From the NCBI RefSeq assembly GCF_022458865.1, contig NZ_JAJNMU010000001.1, forward strand, positions 124,001 through 188,000: a DNA stretch of 64,000 bases, read 5' to 3'. This document shows, piece by piece, positions 26,980 through 35,930 of the stretch. How positions within the stretch are numbered: the stretch's first letter is position 1; every line of letters begins with the position of its first letter. The DNA comes from Paenibacillus periandrae. GTDB taxonomy: Bacteria > Bacillota > Bacilli > Paenibacillales > NBRC-103111. Under the pieces are notes generated by a model. The model was not told the DNA's origin, searched no databases, and saw only the letters and a program-made list of their open reading frames with translations. Made by a program: the position numbers and the translations under genes.

Positions 26980-27642
26980 TTATATAGATTTCCTATTACT
27001 GACTATTTTCATACGTTTTTTTCCTTCACGGCATACATCCAGCAGTGGACAGATGCTGCATTGAGGATTTTGAGCCTTGCAATGATAGCGTCCAAAAAAT
27101 ATAAGTCTATGGTGCGTATCCGTCCATTCTTCTTTGGGAACCAGCTTCATCAGTTTTTTTTCTACTTCAAGTACAGAATCATCTTCACTTGCCATTCCCA
27201 AGCGCTTCGATACTCGCTCCACATGGGTATCAACCGCAATAGCGGGTACGCCAAATGCATTCGAAACGACCACATTCGCCGTTTTTCGACCTACACCTGG
27301 CAGCTCAACCAGTTGCTCATGCTTTTCCGGGATTGAACCATCATATTTCTCCAGAACCATTCTGCATAGTGCCTGGATATGTTTTGCCTTATTACGAAAA
27401 AGTCCAATTCGACGAATGTCCTGCTCCAGTTCATCCAGCGGGACCGCCACATAATCCTCAGGACGTTTGTACTTTTGAAACAAGGAAGCTGTTACCTTGT
27501 TAACGGTCTCGTCCGTACATTGTGCTGATAGCAGTACAGCTATCGTAAGCTCAAATGCATTCGTGTGATTCAATTCGCAATGTGCATCCGGAAACATACT
27601 GGCCATAATATCAAGTATGCTGCGGGCTTGCTTCTTGTTCAT
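26980..27642 (-). CDS. nth: Endonuclease III (DNA glycosylase/AP lyase)
   Basis: Base-excision repair enzyme that removes oxidised pyrimidines and cleaves at AP sites. The helix-hairpin-helix LPGVGRKTANVVVSNAFG and the catalytic aspartate in AVDTHVERVSKR are present, with the catalytic lysine in LSAQCTDETVNK-type context. The C-terminal four-cysteine loop C-x6-C-x2-C-x5-C (CKAQNPQCSICPLLDVC) binds the [4Fe-4S] cluster. Start is uncertain: an ATG at 27678 lies only a few bases after the -10 of a good promoter, so I prefer the ATG at 27642 (MNKKQARS), which fits family length (about 220) but lacks a clear ribosome site. Confidence 0.95.
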   Translation of the reverse strand: MNKKQARSILDIMASMFPDAHCELNHTNAFELTIAVLLSAQCTDETVNKVTASLFQKYKRPEDYVAVPLDELEQDIRRIGLFRNKAKHIQALCRMVLEKYDGSIPEKHEQLVELPGVGRKTANVVVSNAFGVPAIAVDTHVERVSKRLGMASEDDSVLEVEKKLMKLVPKEEWTDTHHRLIFFGRYHCKAQNPQCSICPLLDVCREGKKRMKIVSNRKSI

Positions 27643-27681
27643 GGAGTGGCCAACAGTCCTTTGTTTGATGATATACATTGT

Positions 27682-27710
27682 AGTGTACCGAATCTCGGGA
27701 AAGTAATCAA
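27682..27710 (-). promoter_or_regulatory. Candidate nth promoter
   Basis: On minus TTGATT, 17 bp, TACACT. Reasonable match to the housekeeping consensus and placed directly before nth. Confidence 0.5.
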
Positions 27711-27846
27711 TATTTAGAAGAAAGAAAAACCGAACATTTATCGAATTTTTATTTTTTTAATAAAATAATCTGTAAAAACAGCTATTTGTCGAAGCATTGT
27801 TTGCGCATAGGAGAGATTACGCGTCAGCTTTGTTTGTTTAGCAGAA

Positions 27847-27878
27847 AGTTCCATAAGCGCTTAGGTGCTTATGGAACT
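27847..27878. other. Perfect 12-bp inverted repeat between the SLH gene and nth
   Basis: AGTTCCATAAGC and GCTTATGGAACT separated by 8 bp. There is no T-run on either side, so if it is the terminator of the SLH gene it is atypical; it could equally be an operator or an mRNA 3' stabiliser. The rest of 27679-27941 shows no gene. Confidence 0.6.
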
Positions 27879-27941
27879 CTCATTACTCTCTAAGAAAGGA
27901 AGAGCCCCTGCTCATAGAGTCTGTATTTAACTGATACGGCT

Positions 27942-30710
27942 TTATAGTTTTTCGATTTCAATAATTTTATCATCCAGCACATACAGCGTCACTTCTTCAT
28001 TTTCGACAAATGCATTGGCGGCTACAGATGCAGTGCCTTTATGCAAGTATGCTTTTGCAAAGAAATTATAAGTTGATTTATCTCCGGCCGCATTAGGCTT
28101 AAGCAATAATTGATTCAGCACATTGTCATACGAGGCCACAGTCCGCTTGGAAGCGGTAGCCACTGTAATCTGCACCTTGTCTCCGGCATCTTTAATAATT
28201 TCAACCCGATCATTAGGCTTTATCGCATTCAGGGCAGCTAGTGCTACACCATTCTGTTTGATCACGAATTGAAGTCCTACAGGTACAACCTGCGTTGTTC
28301 CAGTCGCAAGCTCTTGAACCGTTAAAGTTCCAGTAGCTGTATCCAATGCTGTGACTTTGCCACGCAGCGTATTTAATATCACTACTTTTTCGAGTATATT
28401 TCCATTGAGTGCAACTTTGATAAATTCGTCCTGTTGAATATCTTCAAAGTTATGCGTTGTTTTGGTCGGATTGAAGATTTTATCGTTATTCTCAACAGTA
28501 AATGTATTTAGAACACCATTTTCATCCTTAACACTTATCTGCCTGGATCCTGAATTGGTCACTGTTACTTTATAAATTGCCGTTTTTTTGAGTGCAATCG
28601 AACTGATCACGTCCTGTGTACCGTTAAATTTCCCAAGTATAGTGTCTCCAACCCTTAAATCCGAGAACAAGGCGTTTGGCTTTCCATACATATCCACGCC
28701 CATTCCTGAGTTCGTTTTGAAATTTATATTTTGACCACCACTTGTTCTTAAGGTAATTTCATTAGAAGTTGTACTTAATTGAGTGATCGTACCTTCCACT
28801 TGGGTCGTAAGCTCAATAGTAAGTACTTTGTCCTTAGAAACTTTCAAATCGACTTTCTTTCCCTTGGTAAATGTAGTAGCAAAGTTGGATAAAGGCAGAA
28901 CCGCTTCCCAAACCTTCAGCCCTGTATTATCTGTTAAAATAAACGCATAAGGTTTGCCGCTATCGTTCGTAACAGTCAACAATTTGGCTTCAGGATCATA
29001 GCTGACAATCGTCGCTAATGTCATCATATTAATCGAACGACTGGTCACCGTTACTTTCACGATTTTCTCATTTAACAAATCGAGCTTCAGCTCGTCACCA
29101 ACCTCAAGATCAAAGAAACCTGCATTAGGCAAGCCATCAATCGTAACAAGTGCATTATCGGCAATAAAATAAGCGCCCAGTGAACTACCCGGCTTATTAA
29201 TCGTTAAGATTTTCTTGTCCTGACTAAGGCTGGTTAATGTACCTGCTACAGACGTAGTAATATCAGCCTGCTTACGAATGGTTACTGCTGTTACTTCATT
29301 GGTCTTAACCTCAAAACCTACAATATCACCAATACGCAGCTTGCTAAAATCAGATATCGTTGTACCATCAGGAAGCGTTATTGAAGTTTTCGACGAAATC
29401 GGATAGGTTTCATTTTGTCCCGAGGTTTGTTCCAGGAACGTAATCGAGTTCTGCTCCTTTTGGATACTGACTATAGTCCCCTCAGCTGATTTACTTAGAG
29501 GAACCTGCTTCACAATAATTTGACTGATTTTGGCATTCGGCAAAAGCATATTACGTTTTAATTCAATAAGACTGCCAACCTGAATTGTACCGAGACTTAA
29601 TCCTCGACCTTCCTTGTCTGTTACGGTTACTGTAGGAGCAAGCTCCTTAAGAACCTTGGTGCCTGCTTGAGTAATAGCGACTGTCATTTGATTCAAAAAT
29701 AAAGTATCCAAAGTTCCTTCGAAAGACTCCATCTTTTCCTCATCATTTATTAACTCAACATAAGAAGCGACTCCCAGTGATTGAATGATATAGACCTGAT
29801 TCGTTTCCTTTAATGTTGTTGAGGGGATTCGACTGTCATCCTTGGCATTATAAATGACTGTACCTACATTCAGCGTATACTCACTGGATTGACCTTTATC
29901 ATTTTGAATCGTTAATTTATTATCCTTCATACCCATTACATAGCCAATAACAACCTTATCCGAGCGTTTTGTCAATTCTTTATCTGCGCGGCTTAAAAAA
30001 GTGGCCATTTGTGCACGCGTGACATTCCCCGCAGGCTGGAATTTATTGTCGTCCATGCCGTTCACAATTTTTAATGAGACCGCTGCATTCACATAACCGA
30101 CAGCCCACGAAGAAAAATCCTTGGCATCCGTAAACGTGGAAGGATTCGCAGCCTGCTGCTGAGCTAAAGTATCTTTGCCTATGGATCTGATGACAATTTT
30201 GGCCACCCATTCCCGGGTAGCGGGTCTAGAGCCCCAAGCTGTTTTGTTAGTGCCAAGGCTTTCCGTTTCTTCCTTAAAATTAATAAGTCCCTTATCCAAC
30301 GCATAAGCGATATAAGCTTTGGCATAGTTGTCAACCACAATTCCACCAAGCACGGTGTCTGTTTTGATTTTTAACACTTCATTTTCTAGACCCATTAGAC
30401 GTAACGCCATAATAATCGCATCCTGCTGGGAAACGGAATTATCGGGACGAAATTCAGCCTTTTCATAGCCCTGAATGATTCCAAGCGCAGCCAGTTTGGT
30501 AATATGCTTAATCGCCCAGTGCTGTGGACTTACATCTGAAAACTGGGTAATCGTTGATGACGAATTCGAAGAGCTTGTTGTAGTTGTTGATGTAGAAGGT
30601 GGTGTGATGACGGGATCGGCAGCATAGGCCGGACTGCTCATAATTACGGATAATGCCATCAAACCGGCAGTCATTTTTTTAATAGACAAATAATTGTGCT
30701 TGTTGTTCAT
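27942..30710 (-). CDS. S-layer-homology domain protein with degenerate beta-repeats
   Basis: Secreted cell-surface protein, about 922 residues. Signal peptide 1-30 ending SSPAYA-A, then a Ser/Thr linker, three SLH domains (about 55-240; e.g. FSDVSPQHWAIKHITKLA and FTDAKDFSSWAVGYVN) that usually bind pyruvylated wall polymer. The remaining 680 residues consist of at least seven copies of a loose unit that opens G-x-[VIL] and runs through an LT[IV]-type strand (GTLTSLSQDKKILTI, ATIVSYDPEAKLLTV, GKVTALDTATGTLTV). No catalytic motif seen. I chose the ATG at 30710, with GGGAGGAA upstream, over a longer reading. It closes the amidase-GerMN-SLH cluster. Confidence 0.88.
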   Translation of the reverse strand: MNNKHNYLSIKKMTAGLMALSVIMSSPAYAADPVITPPSTSTTTTSSSNSSSTITQFSDVSPQHWAIKHITKLAALGIIQGYEKAEFRPDNSVSQQDAIIMALRLMGLENEVLKIKTDTVLGGIVVDNYAKAYIAYALDKGLINFKEETESLGTNKTAWGSRPATREWVAKIVIRSIGKDTLAQQQAANPSTFTDAKDFSSWAVGYVNAAVSLKIVNGMDDNKFQPAGNVTRAQMATFLSRADKELTKRSDKVVIGYVMGMKDNKLTIQNDKGQSSEYTLNVGTVIYNAKDDSRIPSTTLKETNQVYIIQSLGVASYVELINDEEKMESFEGTLDTLFLNQMTVAITQAGTKVLKELAPTVTVTDKEGRGLSLGTIQVGSLIELKRNMLLPNAKISQIIVKQVPLSKSAEGTIVSIQKEQNSITFLEQTSGQNETYPISSKTSITLPDGTTISDFSKLRIGDIVGFEVKTNEVTAVTIRKQADITTSVAGTLTSLSQDKKILTINKPGSSLGAYFIADNALVTIDGLPNAGFFDLEVGDELKLDLLNEKIVKVTVTSRSINMMTLATIVSYDPEAKLLTVTNDSGKPYAFILTDNTGLKVWEAVLPLSNFATTFTKGKKVDLKVSKDKVLTIELTTQVEGTITQLSTTSNEITLRTSGGQNINFKTNSGMGVDMYGKPNALFSDLRVGDTILGKFNGTQDVISSIALKKTAIYKVTVTNSGSRQISVKDENGVLNTFTVENNDKIFNPTKTTHNFEDIQQDEFIKVALNGNILEKVVILNTLRGKVTALDTATGTLTVQELATGTTQVVPVGLQFVIKQNGVALAALNAIKPNDRVEIIKDAGDKVQITVATASKRTVASYDNVLNQLLLKPNAAGDKSTYNFFAKAYLHKGTASVAANAFVENEEVTLYVLDDKIIEIEKL

Positions 30711-30765
30711 GCAAGTAGTTCCTCCCGGCGTATGTGGATAATAATTCATTCACTATGATTTATTC

Positions 30766-31350
30766 TTATCGCTTAATTGGATGTGGTAGATCCATATGCC
30801 CCATTAAGCTTTCTAGCGATTTACCATCTACCAAAACGTCAATACTATTAATTTCCGAGAATTGAAAAATGGTTTTTTTTAGCGCTTGAAGCAGCAAAGC
30901 CTCACCACCTGAGCCAAGTCTGGCTTCGGGAGCCATCGAGACATTAATCGTGAGCAGTCCATTTTTGGCCGCTGCCGAATGGAATGTAAAACCTTTGAAC
31001 AATGCTATGTTTTTACTATCAGCACTCCCACTCAATGCTTTAAGCGCCGCCATATATTTCTCGTCATCCTGTTGATAGGATATGTTCGTTTCCTGTTCAA
31101 CAAGCTTTTCTCCAGACTCATCACCATAATAAGCTTTGATTTTCAACGATTTGTTGTCCGAAGCGGGCGTTGCCGGTGGTGCAGCTTGACTTGCTGATGC
31201 AGGTGTTGAACTACTACTTGTAACCTGTGGTTTGCTCACAGCCGGACTTGCCAAAGGTTGTTGCGCCGGCGATTTGGTTTGCCCGCAAGCTGACAGCAGC
31301 CCCAGCATGCCAATACCAATGATTGTATTCCTGAGTAATCGGTGATGCAT
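30766..31350 (-). CDS. GerMN-domain lipoprotein
   Basis: Lipoprotein of 194 residues: signal with lipobox LLSACG (about 18-23), a Pro/Ala/Ser-rich tether to about residue 66, then a GerMN domain (about 68-188; KIKAYYGDESGEKLVEQE, ENEYMAALKAL-like block, TINVSMAPEARLGSGGEALL). GerMN is found in the spore germination protein GerM and in lipoproteins such as LpqB. It lies 16 bp after the amidase, so the two are cotranscribed; a role in wall remodelling or sporulation is inferred from this. Ribosome site GGGAGTGGG. Confidence 0.86.
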   Translation of the reverse strand: MHHRLLRNTIIGIGMLGLLSACGQTKSPAQQPLASPAVSKPQVTSSSSTPASASQAAPPATPASDNKSLKIKAYYGDESGEKLVEQETNISYQQDDEKYMAALKALSGSADSKNIALFKGFTFHSAAAKNGLLTINVSMAPEARLGSGGEALLLQALKKTIFQFSEINSIDVLVDGKSLESLMGHMDLPHPIKR

Positions 31351-31366
31351 TGTCGTTACCCACTCC

Positions 31367-33025
31367 CTAATCCAGTCTCAATTGCTGTTTAATACCCGCC
31401 ACAATCGCTGCTGCCACCTGATTTTGAAAACTCTCCTGAAACATCGTAATCTCTTGGGCTTTATTAGACAAAAAGCCAAGCTCCAGCAGGAGCGAAGGCA
31501 TAGTCGTATTTTTAATAACATGAAAATCTTCTTGTTTCACCTTACGGTCTTCAAATCCACTAGCTTTCAGCAGCTTTTGATGCATTTGTATGGCGAATGG
31601 CAGGCTTTGTTCAGTGTAATAGTAGGTTTCAAGTCCATTCACTTCTTCTTTGCCTAAAATTGAATTTCCATGAATAGACACAAACAAATCAGCTTTGGCA
31701 TCATTGGCGATAGACACACGGCCAGGCAGCTCAACAAATGTATCATTTTTTCGAGTAAGAATAACCTCAATTTTGGGCTCTTTGGACAGTAAATTATATA
31801 CTTTTGTTCCAACTCCCAGCACAAACTCCTTCTCATGTCTGCCTGAATAGGCAACAGTTCCACCATCCTTACCACCATGACCAGGATCAATAACTACCGT
31901 ATATCGTTCTTTGGCAGGAGCTAAGGACCACACCAATTGTGTGCTTGAACTGCTTGCAGAGGTCTTGAAATCTATCTTTTTGTTTAAATCTATGATAATT
32001 CTTACGATAGATGATTCTTTGGAAAATAGCAAATAGCGAATTTGAGAGACTGCCGCATTTTTCTCCGTAATTGTTCCTTCACCGTTGGAATTTAGCTTGA
32101 GTCCGGCAGCCAGCTGTCCATTAGGAATATCAATTTGTACACGGTTTGGATTCGCTGTTGAAGTCACATCAGGAATTGCCTTCCCTCCGCTTGTCTTCAC
32201 AATAAACTGGTCGCCTTCCATTGATATCGACTGAATTACAGTGACGGCATCAGGCTTTTTCCCGCCAGCATCTACACCTGTAGAAGGTTTTGTGCCGACA
32301 TTGGATGGATTAGGCTCAGGTAATTGCTCGGTTGGTTTATCCTTGGATGAATCTACCACTTTACTTCCATCAGTCCCTGGCTTGTCCGAAGGCTTATCGA
32401 TCGTTTTGCCATCCGGCTTTTCGGTGGTCTTACCGTCTGGCTTGTCCAAAGACTTATCAGGTAGCTTATCGTCCGGCTTGCTCGAAGGCTTATCAATTGT
32501 TTTATCATCAGGTTTAATAGAAGGCTTGTCCGGCTTGTCCTTGGAAATATTGTCGGTTGGCTTCGGGGCTGGCGCCCCTTTGTTATCGCTTTCTTGATTG
32601 AACAAAAAAACAGAACGCGTCAGATCATCCCAAGTTACTTTAATTCCCATCTGCTCGCTAATAAACCGTACAGGCAGCATGGCATTGCCATTAACGATCG
32701 AAGGTGCTGTGTCCAACTGAACAGCTTTGTTATTTACATAAACTTCCTTTTTATCAATAAACATTTGAATACTGATATTAGACTTATTAACAGTCACTTT
32801 ACGGATTTTCTCTTCCCATTGTACCTTGGAACCCAGGGATTCAGCAATGATTCGGACGGGTACCATGACTTTGTTATCTTTGTTAATAAGTGGTGGCACC
32901 TCAGTTGTCAGCTGTTTGCCATCTAGGAACAATTGGAGAGGCTGCGACTCCGCAGCAAAGCTCATCTGGGGTACAAGAAGGAGAGACAATAGTAGCATGG
33001 AAAACAACGCAGTAATAATTCTCAT
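31367..33025 (-). CDS. N-acetylmuramoyl-L-alanine amidase (Amidase_3) with copper-amine-oxidase-like and AMIN domains
   Basis: Secreted zinc hydrolase that cuts the amide between MurNAc and the stem peptide. Signal peptide 1-25; a copper amine oxidase N-terminal-like domain (about 30-145, two LPVRFIAE-like repeats); a linker of KPDDK/KPDGK repeats (about 150-235); an AMIN domain (about 260-355) that targets septal wall; then Amidase_3 (about 375-548). Zinc and catalytic residues are seen as H in DPGHGGKDGG, E in RHEKEF, H in SIHGN and E in LLELGFLSN. I use the ATG at 33025, which has GAGGTG upstream, rather than a TTG 12 bp earlier. First gene of the surface trio. Confidence 0.92.
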   Translation of the reverse strand: MRIITALFSMLLLSLLLVPQMSFAAESQPLQLFLDGKQLTTEVPPLINKDNKVMVPVRIIAESLGSKVQWEEKIRKVTVNKSNISIQMFIDKKEVYVNNKAVQLDTAPSIVNGNAMLPVRFISEQMGIKVTWDDLTRSVFLFNQESDNKGAPAPKPTDNISKDKPDKPSIKPDDKTIDKPSSKPDDKLPDKSLDKPDGKTTEKPDGKTIDKPSDKPGTDGSKVVDSSKDKPTEQLPEPNPSNVGTKPSTGVDAGGKKPDAVTVIQSISMEGDQFIVKTSGGKAIPDVTSTANPNRVQIDIPNGQLAAGLKLNSNGEGTITEKNAAVSQIRYLLFSKESSIVRIIIDLNKKIDFKTSASSSSTQLVWSLAPAKERYTVVIDPGHGGKDGGTVAYSGRHEKEFVLGVGTKVYNLLSKEPKIEVILTRKNDTFVELPGRVSIANDAKADLFVSIHGNSILGKEEVNGLETYYYTEQSLPFAIQMHQKLLKASGFEDRKVKQEDFHVIKNTTMPSLLLELGFLSNKAQEITMFQESFQNQVAAAIVAGIKQQLRLD

Positions 33026-33156
33026 TCTACACCTCAACTCATTTTATGTATGTATATTTGATTAGTTCTATAAGGAAATTGGAATTTTTACTGTCACTAC
33101 GGCGATTTACGACACTTAATTAGACTGTTAAAATCAAAAAAAGTTTCGTTAAGCGA

Positions 33157-33208
33157 CAAAATAAGCCCAAAGCTGCAGGCAGCGAGCGCCTGTACACTTT
33201 GGACTTAT
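33157..33208 (-). terminator. Terminator of the FtsH-like operon
   Basis: On minus ATAAGTCCAAAG pairs with CTTTGGGCTTAT (one wobble), with an inner CAGGC/GCCTG pair, then TTTTG. It lies directly after the FtsH-like gene. Confidence 0.85.
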
Positions 33209-33221
33209 GTAGTGCGTCTGT

Positions 33222-34727
33222 TTAATTCGCGATATGAACCTTGGCTTGCTCCAGCAACTCACGGAATTGATCTCCTGAGAGCGTTTCTTCCTTCACAAGA
33301 ATATGCAATGATTGTTGAAACACGACTCTATGATGCTCTAGTAGTTCTCTTGTTCTCGCATTAAGCTCGTCCAAAATCGCTGAATTTTCTTTCATTAATT
33401 CTTCTTTTGTCACCATTTCGCGATCAATGATACCCAGCTTTGTCAAGCCTGAATCCATCATAGTTCTAACCAGGTGCAGCGCCTGCTCAAAGTCATTCCG
33501 TGACCCAGTGCTGCGTCCGCCATAAAACATTTCCTCTGCAACCGCACCACCCAAAGCGATAATAATTTGCTGCTCCAGATTTTCTTTTGTATACAAGTAC
33601 TGGTCCTGCTGCGGATTATGGCGAACATAGCCCAGCGCCTTCCCACGTGGACTGAGTGCTACCTGGGATACGGAGCCTGGACGAACCACCTCAGCAGCAA
33701 TCGCATGCCCTAATTCATGTAGTGCAACCCGGTCCCGCTCTTCCTTTGTTGACTCTCTATCGGTTTTCTCACCTAACATCACCTTATCAACTGCCTGGGA
33801 AAGATGACTTTGCTCAATCGTGATAGCATCCTGACGCATAGCATAGATGGCAGCCTCATTCATCACACCCTCAAGCTGAGCACCTGAGAAATGAAACGTT
33901 TCTTCCGCAATCTGCTCCAAATTCACTGTATCTGCTAAAGGTTTGTTTTTGGCATGTATATTCAGGATATGCAGTCTACCCTTTTTATCCGGCAAATCGA
34001 CTTCAATATGACGGTCAAAACGACCTGGACGCAGCAAAGCGCTATCGAGCATCTCCTTACGGTTGGTAGCTGCCATAATCAACACCCGCGGCGTAGTCGT
34101 CGTATGGATACCATCCATTTCGGTCAAGAGCTGGTTTAAGGTTTGATCATATTCACGGTGCTGACCACCATCACGCTTGCCACCGATAACATCGATTTCA
34201 TCGATAAACACGATAGCACTCTCTTTATTTTCTTTAACCGCGCGAGCTCGTGCTTCTTTAAATAAATCACGGACCCTGCTGGCACCCACACCTACATACA
34301 TTTCAACAAATTCACTCCCTGAGGCGGCCATAAATATGGAGTTTGTGTAGTGTGCGGCAGCTTTGGCTAACAGCGTTTTCCCGGTTCCCGGTGGACCCGT
34401 CAGCAGTATTCCTTTCAAAGGACGAATACCCAGCTTGGCGATCTCATCATGCCTGATCAGGAAATCAAGTGCTTCCTGCAGCTCTGTCTTGGCACGCTGT
34501 TGACCTCCAATATCATCAAAAGTCATATAGCTGGGCGTCACATTACGCGATTTGCGCTCGGAGCCACCTATTCCCATACTGGCACCGCGCATCCGGTTCA
34601 TATAGAATAAGGCACCTATAATAATAATCATAAAAATTAGTGGAATTGCGTTTATTCCTATAAAAACGAGGAACAATATCAATACAGGCACAAAGCCAAT
34701 AATGATTTCTTTATATATTTTATCCAT
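33222..34727 (-). CDS. FtsH-like membrane AAA+ zinc metalloprotease
   Basis: 501 residues, shorter than FtsH (about 610-640). Two close hydrophobic segments (about 6-25 and 28-43) form a tight hairpin, so the extracytoplasmic FtsH_ext domain between the usual two helices is absent. The AAA domain is complete: Walker A GPPGTGKT (111-118), Walker B IVFIDEID, and the second region of homology ATNRKEMLDSALLRPGRFDR. The protease domain has the zinc motif HELGH (337-341) and a likely third ligand in TGSRNDFEQA. It therefore looks active. Its start overlaps the upstream gene by 8 bp; that gene encodes a single-pass extracytoplasmic protein that may replace the missing domain. It is a paralog, not the main FtsH. 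Confidence 0.88.
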   Translation of the reverse strand: MDKIYKEIIIGFVPVLILFLVFIGINAIPLIFMIIIIGALFYMNRMRGASMGIGGSERKSRNVTPSYMTFDDIGGQQRAKTELQEALDFLIRHDEIAKLGIRPLKGILLTGPPGTGKTLLAKAAAHYTNSIFMAASGSEFVEMYVGVGASRVRDLFKEARARAVKENKESAIVFIDEIDVIGGKRDGGQHREYDQTLNQLLTEMDGIHTTTTPRVLIMAATNRKEMLDSALLRPGRFDRHIEVDLPDKKGRLHILNIHAKNKPLADTVNLEQIAEETFHFSGAQLEGVMNEAAIYAMRQDAITIEQSHLSQAVDKVMLGEKTDRESTKEERDRVALHELGHAIAAEVVRPGSVSQVALSPRGKALGYVRHNPQQDQYLYTKENLEQQIIIALGGAVAEEMFYGGRSTGSRNDFEQALHLVRTMMDSGLTKLGIIDREMVTKEELMKENSAILDELNARTRELLEHHRVVFQQSLHILVKEETLSGDQFRELLEQAKVHIAN

Positions 34728-35253
34728 TAGTCCACACTCCCATTTTGGCAGACGTACGCGGAAGCATTATATACTTGCTTTTATCACCATCTGTCAAAGA
34801 TATATAAACATACTTGTCGTCCATCTCCGTAGCGACCTTCAATCCTTCTGAATCAAGAGCACGAGCCTGTAATGTTTTGGGGATTTGTGTATATTGTTTA
34901 GTTTCCATAGCCTGTGCCACGTCGAACAAAGCGGAGGACCACCATTGATCCATTCGCGGCGTCGATTCATTCGTCACCTTCAGCTTTAATTCTTTTTTTC
35001 CGATCAAGCCTGAGCCTTCATTCTGGATACGGTTATAAACCTCGCGAAGACTTGTCCCGGGAACAAGCTTTAATTCTATTGAGGCAGCATCACTTGAAAT
35101 ATGTGTTTGTACATGTTCTACACCAGTAGTGCTGCTAACAATTGCAGACAAAGGATTTTCCATAGCAAAGCTCTGGTAAGCAAACCATCCGCCGAATAGT
35201 AATGTAGCTGAAATAATAACACTTACTAATAAAGGCAATATGCGCAGCTTCAT
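34720..35253 (-). CDS. Single-pass membrane protein paired with the FtsH-like protease
   Basis: About 177 residues: one N-terminal membrane helix (about 5-27) and an extracytoplasmic domain of about 150 residues with no motif I recognise. The ATG at 35253 (MKLRILPLL) is chosen over a TTG 24 bp upstream; the ribosome site is a distant AAGGGGA. It overlaps the FtsH-like gene by 8 bp, so the two are coupled. By topology it resembles the first helix plus external domain of FtsH, which suggests a split arrangement; this is inference, and sequence similarity to FtsH_ext is not evident by eye. Confidence 0.75.
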   Translation of the reverse strand: MKLRILPLLVSVIISATLLFGGWFAYQSFAMENPLSAIVSSTTGVEHVQTHISSDAASIELKLVPGTSLREVYNRIQNEGSGLIGKKELKLKVTNESTPRMDQWWSSALFDVAQAMETKQYTQIPKTLQARALDSEGLKVATEMDDKYVYISLTDGDKSKYIMLPRTSAKMGVWTNG

Positions 35254-35379
35254 AAAAGCAGTCAGTCCCCTTTCCAATCAAGATTCTCAGATAACCTGTA
35301 CACTATTAGTATATCACATGTTATATACGTAGTGAGAGCTAAACTAGTTGGAAATTCGAATAAATTGCTACAAATGTAA

Positions 35380-35430
35380 CAAAAAAGCCGCACTTTAGAT
35401 GATAGAAGTTACCCTCTATAATTGTGCGGC
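35380..35430 (-). terminator. Terminator of the mtaD-tseB operon
   Basis: On minus GCCGCAC...GTGCGGC followed by TTTTTTG, with an inner ATAGA/TCTAT pair. Confidence 0.88.
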
Positions 35431-35438
35431 ATGAGAAG

Positions 35439-35930
35439 TTATTGAATACTTAGACGGTACGTATCGAGCCAAGTGCCATCTTTAAACAAATAGTAATCGT
35501 AATAATAGCGATCAGGATTGGTTTGTTCAGCAGCGATTTTGTAGAATACTTCCCACACAAGATTGCCGTTCCATACCCCAGGCACCACACGTTTGATGCT
35601 AGCAGCAGGCTGACGGCTTAAAGTGATAGCTTTCGCTCTTTCAGCATCGATTCCATCGGAAGCCATTTGTGTGAAGATTTGATCGTCACCAACCCATACC
35701 AACAGCTTTTGCCCTATTTTATCTTCCCCATGAATGATTGTAAAGGGCTGTTCACCAACAAATCTTTCCACATTGGTAACTTGTGCTAAAATTGTTTTCT
35801 GGTAAGCAGCTTGCACTGCTTCACGTTGAATCTGCCATTCTTTTTCCTGAATCGTATTATAAAAATGTACACCGAGAAATAACAACAAGGCTGCAATGAT
35901 GACCGCTGCTGCTGTTATTTTGATTTTCAT
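35439..35930 (-). CDS. tseB: Cell wall elongation regulator TseB-like protein (YpmB/DUF5590)
   Basis: 163 residues: short cytoplasmic start, membrane helix at about 6-24, then an extracytoplasmic domain of the TseB/YpmB type (EKEWQIQREAVQAAYQKT; VGDDQIFTQM; AAEQTNPDRYYYDYYLFKDG). In B. subtilis TseB binds PBP2A and influences its turnover and rod shape. Its ATG overlaps the mtaD stop in an ATGA, so the two are coupled. The dinG-tseB-nth order of B. subtilis is partly kept here, though with insertions between. Confidence 0.85.
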   Translation of the reverse strand: MKIKITAAAVIIAALLLFLGVHFYNTIQEKEWQIQREAVQAAYQKTILAQVTNVERFVGEQPFTIIHGEDKIGQKLLVWVGDDQIFTQMASDGIDAERAKAITLSRQPAASIKRVVPGVWNGNLVWEVFYKIAAEQTNPDRYYYDYYLFKDGTWLDTYRLSIQ

